Source: Pseudofrankia sp. DC12
GTDB taxonomy: Bacteria > Actinomycetota > Actinomycetes > Frankiales > Frankiaceae
DNA: 64,000 nucleotides
Direction of reading: 5' to 3'
Assembly (NCBI RefSeq): GCF_000966285.1
Contig: NZ_KQ031391.1
Coordinates: 2,132,640-2,196,639 of the forward strand
The position numbers and the translations under genes are program-made. This document shows, piece by piece, positions 51,844 through 60,543 of this stretch. Under the pieces are notes generated by a model. It saw only the letters and a list, made by a program, of their open reading frames with translations, was not told the DNA's origin and made no database searches. Within the stretch, counting starts at the first letter, position 1. Each line of letters starts with the position of its first letter.

Positions 51844-53445
51844 TCACCCCTCGGCCGACCGGCGCGGCTCGGGCGGGAGTGGGCCGGCCGCCTCCCCCAG
51901 GTAGAGAAATCCGTAGCCCTCGTCCCGGAAGTCGATGCCGGCGGCGCGCAGGGCCTCGTCCCAGTCACCGAGGCAGCTCGTCCTGGCCGCCTCGCTGCCG
52001 TGGTCGGCGGTGAGCACCACCGCGGTCTGCTCCGTCAGCCCACGAGCCTCGACCAGGTCGAGGAAGGCGCCGAGGCGCCGGTCCGCGTCCAGCATCGACG
52101 CGCGCGACTGCGGCGAGTAGGGGCCGCCCCCGTGGTGGCCGGTGTCGGTCGCGGTGGTGTTCCACCAGGTGAAGGCCGGCGGCTCGCCGGTCGCCCAGAG
52201 GTCGAGCATCTGCCGAAGCCCCAGCGCGTCGACCCGGCTCGACCAGGCGTAGTCCGAGTCCGCGGCGGTCCACTCGTGGCTGGTGTGCGGATCCCCGTCG
52301 TCGGCCGGCAGGTGGTCGGCGATGCCCCCGGGGCCGTCGAGGCTCTCCATCGCGCGGACCAGCTCGAAGGTCGAGTAGGTCGCGCCGCGGTCGATCGGCT
52401 CGTTCACGCAGGCGGTCATCGCCCCGGGCCGCGCGGCCCCGATCGCCTCGAACACGGTCCGCACGCCCGGCCGCAGCTGGTCGCAGGCCTTGTGCCAGAC
52501 GCGCACCTCGTTGGTGACGACCTGCTCACCAGAGGCCCGGTCGAAGTAGACGTTGTTCAGGATCCCGTGCCGGCCCGGCCCGACCCCGGTCAACGCCGAG
52601 GTGTGGTTGGTCAGCGTGACGCTGGGGAACTCGGCGATCGCGCCGCCAGTCAGCGCGCAGCCTCGCCCGAGCAGCCGGGCGACGTTGGGCAGCTCGCCCT
52701 CGCTCACCAGCTCCAGCAGGTCGCTGCAGTTGGTGCCGTCCCAGAGCAGACCGACCACGTGCCGCGGCGGCGCGGCGGACAGCTCCGCTTCCAGCAGCTC
52801 GGCGAGAGGCGTGCCCTCGACGTCCGGCATCGGGGCGCCGGCGAGCGCGGCCAGGGTCGGGGCGAGGTCGACGACTCGGGCATGCCTCGCGAGCAGGCCG
52901 CGGGCGCGCACGCCGGCGCCGGAGAACAGCAGCGGGGCGCGGGACTGGCCGGCGTCCAGCGAGCCGTGCTCGCCGAGGTGGCCACCCCGGTCGGGCCAGT
53001 AGTGGCCGGCGGTGTGGACGACGACCAGGTCGGGCGAGCGGGTCGGGTCGGCGAACACCGACAGCAGGCGCGGCCCGGCGAGCGGGTAGGAGTTGCGCTC
53101 GTTCGGCGGTGACGGGTCGGCGAGCGCCGTGGCGCGCGGGACGCCGTGCAGCGGGTCCTGCCGCCCGACCGGGTTGCGGCCGGCCAGTACCTGCCAGGCG
53201 TCCTGGGGAGCCGTCACCGGCAGCCGGGCGGAACCCGCCGCGTTCGCGACGTGCAGCCAGCCGTCCGCCACCCAGGCGACCAGGTCGACGATGTGCGCCA
53301 GGTCGGGGGCGGTCAGCACGGCGACGGCCGCCGCCTGGCCCGCGCGGGGTGAGCTGGCCGGGCCGAGGGCCTCGGACGGGCTGGGCACGGCTCCGGGCTG
53401 CACGGAACCGGTTCGGACGGCATAGGTCCGCTCGCTGCTTGGCAC
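51844..53445 (-). CDS. Alkaline-phosphatase-superfamily protein, apparently circularly permuted
   Basis: Nucleotide-pyrophosphatase/phosphodiesterase-like protein, 533 residues from GTG 53445 (GTG 53469 also possible; neither has a Shine-Dalgarno). The first half has what is normally the C-terminal end of the fold: GHLGEHGSLDAGQSRAPLLF with metal His160, then VVDLAPTLAALAGAP. The usual N-terminal half follows: VVGLLWDGTN (Asp236), FPSVTLTNHTSALTG (nucleophile Thr277), ATDTGHHGGG (Asp434, His438), TADHGSE (Asp481, His482), and the protein stops soon after. All metal ligands are present but in permuted order. No signal peptide. Convergent with ABC1 kinase. Confidence 0.85.
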   Translation of the reverse strand: MPSSERTYAVRTGSVQPGAVPSPSEALGPASSPRAGQAAAVAVLTAPDLAHIVDLVAWVADGWLHVANAAGSARLPVTAPQDAWQVLAGRNPVGRQDPLHGVPRATALADPSPPNERNSYPLAGPRLLSVFADPTRSPDLVVVHTAGHYWPDRGGHLGEHGSLDAGQSRAPLLFSGAGVRARGLLARHARVVDLAPTLAALAGAPMPDVEGTPLAELLEAELSAAPPRHVVGLLWDGTNCSDLLELVSEGELPNVARLLGRGCALTGGAIAEFPSVTLTNHTSALTGVGPGRHGILNNVYFDRASGEQVVTNEVRVWHKACDQLRPGVRTVFEAIGAARPGAMTACVNEPIDRGATYSTFELVRAMESLDGPGGIADHLPADDGDPHTSHEWTAADSDYAWSSRVDALGLRQMLDLWATGEPPAFTWWNTTATDTGHHGGGPYSPQSRASMLDADRRLGAFLDLVEARGLTEQTAVVLTADHGSEAARTSCLGDWDEALRAAGIDFRDEGYGFLYLGEAAGPLPPEPRRSAEG

Positions 53446-53469
53446 GAGCGAAACACTACTGTTACCCAC

Positions 53470-53782
53470 TGCACCAACAGGCGACCTGACTATCGCCCGC
53501 AAAGGGCGAAACACCGAACAACTGGTGCCGCGCGAACCGTCCGTTTGTGGCACGTCCTCGCCGTGGTCATCGGGCCGCGAAAGCGCCGAACCACCCTGCC
53601 CGGGCTCACCCGGTTGCCCCTTTCGCCCCCGAGGTGAGCGGGTGGATCCAGACGAGACGGCGCTGGCCGCCGGCCGCCCCGGACTGGGGTGGCCGACGGC
53701 CAGCTGGTGGAGAGCCTCGTCGACGGAACTGGATTGGTAGGAGTGGTTCCGGCTGGCTGGGTCAGGGAGCCGCGGCCTGCAA
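53470..53782. other. Intergenic region downstream of whiB7
   Basis: Some 300 bases with no supported gene, between whiB7 and the phosphatase, both on the minus strand. At its right edge CGCGGCCTG (53771-53779) and CAGGCCGCG (53784-53792) form a perfect 9-bp stem with a 4-base loop overlapping the whiB7 stop codon; it may be a terminator or mRNA-stabilising hairpin. Promoter of the phosphatase gene expected at the left. Confidence 0.5.
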
Positions 53783-54058
53783 TCAGGCCGCGACCACCTT
53801 GCGGGGGCGCCCACGGGGACGCTTGCGCGGGACCACTACTCCGGTGACCACGAGCTCACCGCCCCACACGCCCCACGGCTCGTTCCGGTCGAGCGCGGTC
53901 GACAGGCAGGCCAGCCGGACTGGGCAGTCGATGCAGATGGCCTTCGCGGTCTCGACGTCCGTCGGGGACTCAGCGAAGAACAGGTCGGGGTCAGCGTCCC
54001 AGCAGGGTAGCGAGAGACGCTCCAGCTCGATCCGGGCCATGATCGAGGGGTCGAACAC
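53783..54058 (-). CDS. whiB7: WhiB7 antibiotic-resistance regulator
   Basis: 91-residue WhiB-family [4Fe-4S] regulator. Cluster ligands Cys19, Cys42, Cys45 and Cys51; GVWGG at 63-67; C-terminal AT-hook KRPRGRPRK at 79-87, the WhiB7 hallmark used to contact DNA upstream of -35 boxes. GTG 54058 has a perfect GGAGGTGACACCG; starting at MARIELERL (54040) has no site. It is downstream of uvrD2, the conserved actinobacterial location. An intrinsic terminator 48 bases upstream of the start and a WhiB7-like promoter further up imply attenuation and autoactivation. Confidence 0.95.
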   Translation of the reverse strand: MFDPSIMARIELERLSLPCWDADPDLFFAESPTDVETAKAICIDCPVRLACLSTALDRNEPWGVWGGELVVTGVVVPRKRPRGRPRKVVAA

Positions 54059-54105
54059 CGGTGTCACCTCCGACACGGGAATCTCTTCGGTGCGGTCAGA
54101 AGGGC

Positions 54106-54144
54106 AAAACACAAAGGCCGCGGTCCCCAGTGGGGTCCGCGGCC
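54106..54144 (-). terminator. Attenuator-like terminator in the whiB7 leader
   Basis: On the minus strand a 13-bp stem with one mismatch, GGCCGCGGACCCC (54144-54132) and GGGGACCGCGGCC (54128-54116), is followed by TTTGTGTTTT (54115-54106). It lies between the upstream 172-codon frame and whiB7, in the same direction, as in known whiB7 leaders where ribosome stalling allows read-through. Confidence 0.8.
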
Positions 54145-54168
54145 TCGGGTTCGGGCCTGCTGCCGGCG

Positions 54169-54687
54169 CTAGGCCGGCGATTCCGTCGGAGACGGACCCC
54201 TACTGCGTACGTGCTGGCGTCGGTTGGACGCCTTGGCCTGGTCGAGGTGGGCGAACGTGGCCGCTTCGCGGGCGGCAGACGTGTCCTGCGTGATCGGAGC
54301 GGCGGCCCGGAAAAGGCGCGCTGCCTGCTCGAGGACCGGCATGGCCGCGGACTTCCGCGCCTGTGCGACGCCGCGCCAGCTCTCGCCCGTCCATGCGCCT
54401 GCCGCCGGCAGCTCCGCCGTCGCGACCTGCGGGTGGTCGGCCGCGGTCCCAGCGGCACCGAGAGCCAGCCAGCCAGCCTCGACGGCGTCACTGAGGCCAG
54501 ACGCGTCACGCCAGAGCGCGAGCCCCGAGCGGAGAGCGCCGGTCATCGCCAGCGACGTGGGCACCCGGTCCGAGCCGAGACGCCCGCTCATCTGAGCCGC
54601 CGGAGCATCGGCCGGCCGCATCCGCGCGAGGGCTTTGCCGTCGTGGTCACAGCCGACGCCAGAGATCGCCATAGGCATGTTCAGCAC
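54169..54687 (-). CDS. Hypothetical protein in the whiB7 leader
   Basis: 172-residue protein, no family recognised. GTG 54687 has AAAGGAGATGCCCC, a good Shine-Dalgarno; an in-frame ATG at 54732 lacks one. The reading frame has strong G/C third positions, a helical Ala-rich middle (TSLAMTGALRSGLALWRDASG, AVEAGWLALGAAG, EQAARLFRAAAPI) and a basic tail (RRQHVRSRG). It lies between a WhiB7-type promoter and the terminator preceding whiB7, so it may act as the regulatory upstream frame whose translation controls whiB7, or be an unrelated product of the same transcript. Confidence 0.6.
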   Translation of the reverse strand: MLNMPMAISGVGCDHDGKALARMRPADAPAAQMSGRLGSDRVPTSLAMTGALRSGLALWRDASGLSDAVEAGWLALGAAGTAADHPQVATAELPAAGAWTGESWRGVAQARKSAAMPVLEQAARLFRAAAPITQDTSAAREAATFAHLDQAKASNRRQHVRSRGPSPTESPA

Positions 54688-54826
54688 GGGGCATCTCCTT
54701 TCGCGTGGCCGGACCGCTTCCGCGGCCGACATCGGTCGACTCGTCCTGCACCCGGAGCCGGGACGCGCGCCGCGGACCGGTCGGGCCCCAGCGCTCAGCG
54801 TTCACCCGCTGCGGTGTTCACGGGTA

Positions 54827-54864
54827 ACGGTAGGGGGACGCCCGCATCGCGACAACTTATTTTT
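54827..54864 (-). promoter_or_regulatory. WhiB7-type promoter for the whiB7 transcript
   Basis: On the minus strand AAAAAT (54864-54859) is followed by three bases, then TTGTCG (54855-54850), 17 bases, and TACCGT (54832-54827). An AT-rich block three bases upstream of a TTGnnn -35 is the arrangement recognised by WhiB7 with the principal sigma factor. The inverted pair CGAGTCG/CGACTCG (54865-54889) lies just upstream. Confidence 0.7.
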
Positions 54865-54963
54865 CGAGTCGCGCCCCCGACACGACTCGCGATCAGCGCC
54901 CGACCTGGGAGGGCACTGATCAACCATCCGCGAGCGAGAACCTGCGGAGCGTCACCAAGATGT

Positions 54964-57156
54964 CTAGACCCCGGTCACCAGCGCCAGCACCTCCGCGCCG
55001 TAACGGTCGAGCTTCACCTGGCCGATGCCGGGGAGGGCGACGAGGTCGGCGGGGCTAGCGGGGCGGCTCTCGGCGATCGCCTCCAGCGTCGCGTCGGTCA
55101 GGATGACGAACGCTGGCTGGCGCAGCTCCTCGGCCTTCGCCGCCCGCCAGGCCCGCAGCCGGTTCAGCAGGGCCCGGTCGACCCGGCTCGGGCAGGTCTC
55201 GCAGCGGCCGGCGCGCGCCGCGGCCCCGCTGAGCGCCTGCCCGCACACCCGGCAGCGCACCGCGGCCCGGACGCGGGCCCGGACGTCGCCGGCCCGCTCG
55301 TCCCGCGCGGCCCGGGCCGGCGTGGGGCGGGCCCGCGCGGGGCGCAGCCCGTCGAGGAACCGGGACCGCCGCCGGGGCCGGCCACCCACGGTCCGGGCCA
55401 GCGCCCACGACAGCGTCAGGTGCACCCGGGCCCGGGTGACCCCGACGTAGAGCAGGCGGCGCTCCTCCTCGATCTCCTCGTCGCTCTGGGCGTGTACGAG
55501 CGGCACCATCCCGTCGGCCAGGCCGACCAGGAACACCGCGTCCCACTCGAGGCCCTTCGCCGCGTGCAGCGACGCCAGCGTGACCCCCTCGACGGTGGGG
55601 ACGTGCTGGTGGGTGGCCCGGTCGGCCAGCTCGGCGACGAACCGCCCCAGGCCGGCCTCAGGCTCGGTGGCGGCGAGGCCGACGGCGAGCCGGTGCAGCG
55701 CGGCCAGGTTCTCCCAGCGCTCCCGCTCGGCGCCGGCCGTCGGCGCCGTCGCCCGCCAGCCGCCCGCGCGCAGCACGTCGGCGACGACCTCGGCGAGCCC
55801 GGCGGGGCGGTCGGCCTCGGCCGAGCGCACCGCGGCCCGCAGAAGGCGGATGGCGTCCCGGACCTCCGGCCGGTCAAAGAACCTTTCGCCGCCCTTCACC
55901 AGGTACGGCAGGCCGGCCGCGCCGATGGCCTCTTCGTAGGCCTCGGACGCGGCGTTGATCCGGTACAGCACGGCTATCTCGCTCGCCGGCACGCCGAGGG
56001 CGAGCAGCGCCCCGATGCGGGCGACCACCGCTTTCGCCTCGGCCGCCTCGTCCGCACACTCCAGCAGCGCCGGCTCGGGCCCCGGGGGGCGCATCGCGAC
56101 CAGCGCCGGCCTGCGCGCGGGCACCTGCGCCGAGCCGCCGGGGGCCGCCAAGCCGCCAGGCCCGCCGGCCACCGTCCCCGCCGGCCCGGTGCCGTCGAGG
56201 AGGGCATTGGCCAGGGCGACGACCTGCGGCGTCGAGCGGTAGTCCCGGACCAGCGAGACGACCGTCGCCTCCGGGTAGCGGCGCGGGAACTCGACCAGGT
56301 AACGCGGCGAGGCGCCGCTGAACGAGTAGATGGTCTGGTTCGGGTCGCCTACGACGCACAGGCTGTCCCGGTCGCCGAGCCAGGCGTCCAGCACCCGCTG
56401 CTGCAACGGGTTGACGTCCTGGTACTCGTCGACGACGAAGTGGCGGTACTGGGTGCGCAGCTCGGTGGCGACCCAGGAGTGCTCCTCGATGACGGCAGCC
56501 GTCAGCAGCAGGAGGTCGTCGAAGTCGAGCACGCCGGCGGCCCGTTTCGCCTTCTCGTAGCCGGCGTACAGCGCCGCGACCGCGTCCGGCGGCCAGACGG
56601 TGTCCCGACCCGACTTCCCGGCGGCGACCGGGTAGTCCTCGGGGGTCACCATGGTCGCCTTCGCCCACTCGACCTCGGTGGCGAGGTCACGCAGTTCGGA
56701 GCGGTCCGGCCGGCGCCCGCCGGCCGCCTTCGCGATCAGGGGGATCCGGCTGTCGACCAGCGACGGAAGCGCGGTGCCGGCGACCTTCGGCCAGAAGTAG
56801 GACAACTGGCGCAACGCGGCCGCGTGGAAGGTCCGCGCCTGCACGCCCTCGACGTCCATGCCGCGCAGCCGGGCACGCAGCTCGCCGGCGGCCCGGGTGG
56901 TGAAGGTGACGGCCAGAATCTGGCCGCCGGGCACGCCCTGGCCGGTGAGGTGCGCGATCCGGCGGGTGATGGTCCTGGTCTTGCCGGTCCCGGCGCCGGC
57001 GAGAATGCACACCGGCCCCAGCGGCGCGAACACCGCCGCGCGCTGCTCCGGGTCCAGGCCCCAGCCGTCGGACTCGGCCACCGCGTCGCCGCCGGCCGGC
57101 CGCGGCGCCGGTGCCTGGGTGCTGGGGCGGGACGAGGCGGACAGCTCACCGGACAT
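54964..57156 (-). CDS. uvrD2: ATP-dependent DNA helicase UvrD2
   Basis: SF1A helicase, 730 residues. Motif I LAGAGTGKTRT (53-62 region), Ia TFTTRAAGELRAR, motif II FVVDEYQDVNPLQ, motif III GDPNQTIYSFSGA, motif IV RDYRSTPQV, V and VI LASLHAAKGLEWDAVF and RLLYVGVTRAR. The C-terminus has a Cys pair region (CRVCGQ, CETCPS) and an HRDC domain (FVILTDATLEAIAESRP ... LPGIGQVKLDRYG), the UvrD2 arrangement. It follows the divergent mycoredoxin gene and precedes whiB7, as in mycobacteria. ATG 57156. Confidence 0.95.
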   Translation of the reverse strand: MSGELSASSRPSTQAPAPRPAGGDAVAESDGWGLDPEQRAAVFAPLGPVCILAGAGTGKTRTITRRIAHLTGQGVPGGQILAVTFTTRAAGELRARLRGMDVEGVQARTFHAAALRQLSYFWPKVAGTALPSLVDSRIPLIAKAAGGRRPDRSELRDLATEVEWAKATMVTPEDYPVAAGKSGRDTVWPPDAVAALYAGYEKAKRAAGVLDFDDLLLLTAAVIEEHSWVATELRTQYRHFVVDEYQDVNPLQQRVLDAWLGDRDSLCVVGDPNQTIYSFSGASPRYLVEFPRRYPEATVVSLVRDYRSTPQVVALANALLDGTGPAGTVAGGPGGLAAPGGSAQVPARRPALVAMRPPGPEPALLECADEAAEAKAVVARIGALLALGVPASEIAVLYRINAASEAYEEAIGAAGLPYLVKGGERFFDRPEVRDAIRLLRAAVRSAEADRPAGLAEVVADVLRAGGWRATAPTAGAERERWENLAALHRLAVGLAATEPEAGLGRFVAELADRATHQHVPTVEGVTLASLHAAKGLEWDAVFLVGLADGMVPLVHAQSDEEIEEERRLLYVGVTRARVHLTLSWALARTVGGRPRRRSRFLDGLRPARARPTPARAARDERAGDVRARVRAAVRCRVCGQALSGAAARAGRCETCPSRVDRALLNRLRAWRAAKAEELRQPAFVILTDATLEAIAESRPASPADLVALPGIGQVKLDRYGAEVLALVTGV

Positions 57157-57337
57157 GCGTTCACACGGTAGTCACCCCCACTGGCGGGAAGCTCCGGGCC
57201 CGGGAGCGGGTTTGTCCTCACGGGCCGTCCGTTCCCGGGCGGCCGGGCACCGGGCCGCGGCCCCGCGCGTATTGGCGGGCGAGGCAGCCAATGTGCGCGG
57301 CGTACGGTGTGCCTTCGCGGACGGCGAGAGGACGACA

Positions 57338-57577
57338 GTGCTCACGATGTACAGCACCAGCTGGTGCGGCTACTGCAAGCGGCTAAAGCGGCAGCTGGAC
57401 GACGCAGGCATCGGCCATCAGGTCGTCGACATCGAGTCCGACCCGACGGCTGAGCAACTTGTCCGCGAAGCGAACAACGGCAACGCGACCGTACCCACGG
57501 TCGTCTTCCCGGATGGGACCGTGATGACGAATCCGTCCCTCCGCCAGGTCACCGAGAAAGTCACTTCTGCCGCATAA
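57338..57577 (+). CDS. mrx1: Mycoredoxin (Mrx1)
   Basis: Glutaredoxin-like mycothiol-dependent oxidoreductase, 79 residues from GTG 57338 (ATG 57347 is in frame). The active site is TSWCGYCKRL with Cys10 and Cys13; ATVPTVVFPDG carries the cis-Pro. GAGAGGACGACA is the ribosome-binding site. In mycobacteria mrx1 is next to uvrD2, matching here; the two are divergent with a 180-base gap. It would reduce mycothiolated proteins, complementing SigR/RsrA. Confidence 0.93.
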   Translation: MLTMYSTSWCGYCKRLKRQLDDAGIGHQVVDIESDPTAEQLVREANNGNATVPTVVFPDGTVMTNPSLRQVTEKVTSAA

Positions 57578-57690
57578 CGGATACGCAGAGCAACGAGAAA
57601 TCGGCGCTCGACGCCCTCCGGACGCATACACGGCCGGCTCATGGGACGGTGTCCGTCACTGCCCGTGAAGTTTGTGGGAGAGTTCGGCCT

Positions 57691-59076
57691 GTGTCGTCAC
57701 CACCCTCAGGACAGGCGCGCAGCACAGTGGACGCTGCAGCGCGGGCCGCGCAGGCCCTCCACCACATGGAGGCGACCGCGTTCGTGGAGATTTCCACGAC
57801 GACGGCCACCTATCTGCAGGTCGCTGGGACGCTGCCCGGCCTTGAACCCGGCACGCAGGTCCCGCGCGCGGCGAGCCTGGTCGCCCGCGTCCTCGACGGT
57901 GCCCCGGCCATCGGCACCGGCGCCGCCGAAGCGAGCCTGGTGGACACGGACGAGCACGAGCGCCTCGGGGTGCGCAGCCATGTCGTCGTCCCGGTGCTGA
58001 CCGACGCGGGCGAGCTGGCCGGGCTGCTGGTGGGGCTGGACCGGGGTGGCGTCGACATCGCGCCGACCGCGCTGCCACTGCTGCGCGGCATCGCCGACGG
58101 GCTGGGCGCGGCCTGGCCGGCCGGCGCCGTCCGCCAGCCGGCCAATGCCGGTCCGGAAGCGGCAGGGCCGGAACCAGTGGGGCCGGAAGCTTCCGCCGGC
58201 CAGGGCCCCGGCCCGGCGCCGGCGCAACCCGGGCTGGCCCTCCCGGCTACGACACCGCAGGCGGCACCGACGCCGCCCGCGTCGACGGGATCGATGCCGA
58301 TGCCACCCACGAGCACCACCCCCGCGCCGCCGCCCGGTCCTGGGCGCGAAACCCCCATCCCGACCCCGCCGGGGGCCGCCGCTTCGCCACCCCCACCCGG
58401 CGCCGCCGGCTCGCCACCTCCGCCGGGGGCCGCGGGATCGCCGATGCCGTTCGGGGCGGGGCGGGCACCTCGGCCGGGCCCGCCGCCCAGGCCGGGGCCC
58501 CGGCCGAGTCCCCCAGCCCGCGCGGCAGTCGCCCGGCCAGCGCAGCCCCCGAGCGCGCCGCCCGCCGCGATGCCCGAGCCCGGCGCCGAGCTACGGCTGC
58601 GGCGCACCAGTGCGGGCTGGGTCGTGGAGGGACCGGGGACGGATGTCCGGCCGGTCGGAGACCTGATCTCGGCCATGGTGCTCGCCGACCTGCTGGCGGA
58701 GGACCTGAACCCGCCCGGCCGCCCGCGTCGCGCCGACCGCGAGCTCGGTGAGATCGAGAAGCTGCGGCTGTCCGTGGTGCAGCTGGAGCACGCACTCGCC
58801 TCCCGGGTCATCGTGGAGCAAGCGATCGGCGTGCTGGCCGAACGTCACCACATCAAGCCGCGGGACGCGTTCGAGCGGCTGCGGCGCACGGCACGCGGCA
58901 TGGGACGGCGGGTCCACGACCTGGCCCGCCAGGTCGTCGAATCAGTCAGCGACCCGCGGGTCACCCTGCCGGGCGAGCTCGGCGGGCGGCCGGGCCCCGG
59001 CGCCGCCGGCGGTCCCGGCCCAGGTGGCCCGACGCCGCGGCCGACGCCGCCGCGACCAGCCCCAAGCCGGCACTGA
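57691..59076 (+). CDS. GAF and ANTAR domain RNA-binding regulator
   Basis: Transcription antitermination regulator, 461 residues from GTG 57691 (GGGAGAG upstream; GTG 57649 would add 14 residues). The N-terminal GAF-like domain (about 15-145: HHMEATAFVEISTTTATYLQV, HVVVPVLTDAGELAGLLVGLDRGG) is followed by roughly 160 Pro/Gly/Ala-rich residues with PPPPGAAGSP repeats, a small conserved segment (LRLRRTSAGWVVEGPG), and a C-terminal ANTAR domain (LEHALASRVIVEQAIGVLAE, then FERLRRTARGMGRRVHDLARQVV). ANTAR domains bind dual-hexaloop terminators in nascent RNA. No receiver domain, so it is not a direct PdtaR orthologue. Ligand unknown. Confidence 0.88.
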   Translation: MSSPPSGQARSTVDAAARAAQALHHMEATAFVEISTTTATYLQVAGTLPGLEPGTQVPRAASLVARVLDGAPAIGTGAAEASLVDTDEHERLGVRSHVVVPVLTDAGELAGLLVGLDRGGVDIAPTALPLLRGIADGLGAAWPAGAVRQPANAGPEAAGPEPVGPEASAGQGPGPAPAQPGLALPATTPQAAPTPPASTGSMPMPPTSTTPAPPPGPGRETPIPTPPGAAASPPPPGAAGSPPPPGAAGSPMPFGAGRAPRPGPPPRPGPRPSPPARAAVARPAQPPSAPPAAMPEPGAELRLRRTSAGWVVEGPGTDVRPVGDLISAMVLADLLAEDLNPPGRPRRADRELGEIEKLRLSVVQLEHALASRVIVEQAIGVLAERHHIKPRDAFERLRRTARGMGRRVHDLARQVVESVSDPRVTLPGELGGRPGPGAAGGPGPGGPTPRPTPPRPAPSRH

Positions 59077-59081
59077 GCAGG

Positions 59082-59111
59082 GGCTTCCCCGCGGTCGCCC
59101 ACGGGGAAGCC
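59082..59111. terminator. Hairpin between convergent ANTAR and M16 genes
   Basis: GGCTTCCCCG (59082-59091) and CGGGGAAGCC (59102-59111) form a perfect 10-bp stem with a 10-base loop in the 59-base gap between convergent genes. No T-run; probably bidirectional. Confidence 0.65.
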
Positions 59112-59135
59112 AGCACGTCCAGACCGGGCGCCCGG

Positions 59136-60473
59136 TCAGCCGGCCGTGGTGACCGCGCCGAGGGCCGCGACCGCGCTGGTGATCTTCTCGGCGTCGCCGA
59201 CAAGCACGGCGACCAGCTTCGTCGGCGCGAGCAGGCCGCCGGCGACGGCGAGCACCTCCTCGGCGGTCACCTTCGTCAGCGCGGCCGGGTGGTCACGCAG
59301 GTACTCGACCCCGATTCCCGCTCCCGCGAGCCCGGAGAGCGTCGACGCGAGCCCCGCGGCCGTCGCGCTGCCGAGCGCCATCGTCCCGACCGAGTACTGC
59401 CGCGCCGCTTCGAGCTCGTCGGCCGACGGCGCGAGCACCGCCATCCGGCCGAGCTCGTAGAGGATCTCCACCATCGCCGGGCCGGTCGCGTCGGTCGCCA
59501 CGTCGGCGGCGACGGTGAACCGGGAGCCGGCGAGGTAGTGGTCGACGGAGCTGCGTGGCGAGTAGGTGTAGCCCTTGTCCTCGCGGATGTTGTCCACCAG
59601 CCGGGAGCTGAAGTAGCCGCCGAAGATGGTGTTCGCCAGCCGTTGCGCCGGGTAGCCGGGCTCGGAGCGGTCGAGGGCGACGCCACCCAGGCGGATGTTG
59701 GTCTGCACCGCGCCGGGCCGGTTGACGATGACTATGGGGCCGGTGGCCAGGGTCGGCACGGTCGGCATCTTCTCGGGTTCACCGCCGGTCCAGCCGCCGA
59801 GCGCGGCACTGACGGCGTCCAGCGCGGCCTGCGTCTCGACGTCGCCGACGAGCGTGAGGATCGCGCCACGCGGCGAGATCCGGGCGTCGTGCAGGTCGCG
59901 GACCGCGCCGACGCCGACCTCGGCGAGGATCGCCGGCTCGACGAGCGCGCTGCCGTAGGGGTGCCCGGGGAACATCCGCCCGAGCAGCGCCTCCCGGGCG
60001 ATCACCGCCGGTTGGCTGAGCGCCATCGTGGCGTCCTCGACCACCCGGTCGCGCTCGCCGACGAACTCGTCGTCCGGGTAGGTCGGTTCCGTCAGCACCT
60101 CGGCGAGGATGCCCAGCAGCGGGTTCAGGTTCGTCGCCAGCGCCGAGCCGACGATCGCCAGCCGGTCGGCGTCGACACCGGTCGACAGGGCGCCACCGAG
60201 CGCCTGCACCGCGGTCGCGATCTCGACCCGGTCCCGCCGCGCGGTCCCAGTGAAGATCGTCTCGGTGAGCAGCTCGGCGCGGGCGGCGTGGTCGGCGCCC
60301 AGGCCGGCGAACGGGATACGCAGCCGCAGCTCGACCAGCGGCACGCTGTCGCGCGCGACCACCAGCACCCGCAGCCCGTTGGGCAGTATCCGTTCCGCCA
60401 CCGCAGGCAGCTCGGCCGGCAGTGTCGGGCGGACGGCCGGGATGATGCTCGCGCGCCCGGTCGTCGTCGTCAT
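59136..60473 (-). CDS. M16 family peptidase-like subunit lacking the zinc motif
   Basis: M16B (insulinase/processing-peptidase) fold, 445 residues. RILPNGLRVLVVARDSVPLVELRLRIP is the usual first strand, but where HXXEH is expected it has ARAELLTETIF, so the zinc ligands are missing. The C-terminal domain retains the substrate-handling RLVDNIREDKGYTYSPRSSVD segment. It lies 70 bases after the catalytic M16 gene, so the pair should form a heterodimeric protease with this as the non-catalytic subunit. ATG 60473. Confidence 0.9.
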   Translation of the reverse strand: MTTTTGRASIIPAVRPTLPAELPAVAERILPNGLRVLVVARDSVPLVELRLRIPFAGLGADHAARAELLTETIFTGTARRDRVEIATAVQALGGALSTGVDADRLAIVGSALATNLNPLLGILAEVLTEPTYPDDEFVGERDRVVEDATMALSQPAVIAREALLGRMFPGHPYGSALVEPAILAEVGVGAVRDLHDARISPRGAILTLVGDVETQAALDAVSAALGGWTGGEPEKMPTVPTLATGPIVIVNRPGAVQTNIRLGGVALDRSEPGYPAQRLANTIFGGYFSSRLVDNIREDKGYTYSPRSSVDHYLAGSRFTVAADVATDATGPAMVEILYELGRMAVLAPSADELEAARQYSVGTMALGSATAAGLASTLSGLAGAGIGVEYLRDHPAALTKVTAEEVLAVAGGLLAPTKLVAVLVGDAEKITSAVAALGAVTTAG

Positions 60474-60543
60474 CGGCTTCCCCGCCCTGTCGTCATGGCT
60501 CCCGCCGTCGGCCGGCCCGCGACCGGGCCACGCTGGTGGCCGG

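Noticed and set aside
54061-57171. Plus-strand frame of 1036 codons opposite uvrD2
   Set aside because: Antisense to a helicase with all motifs; no independent support.
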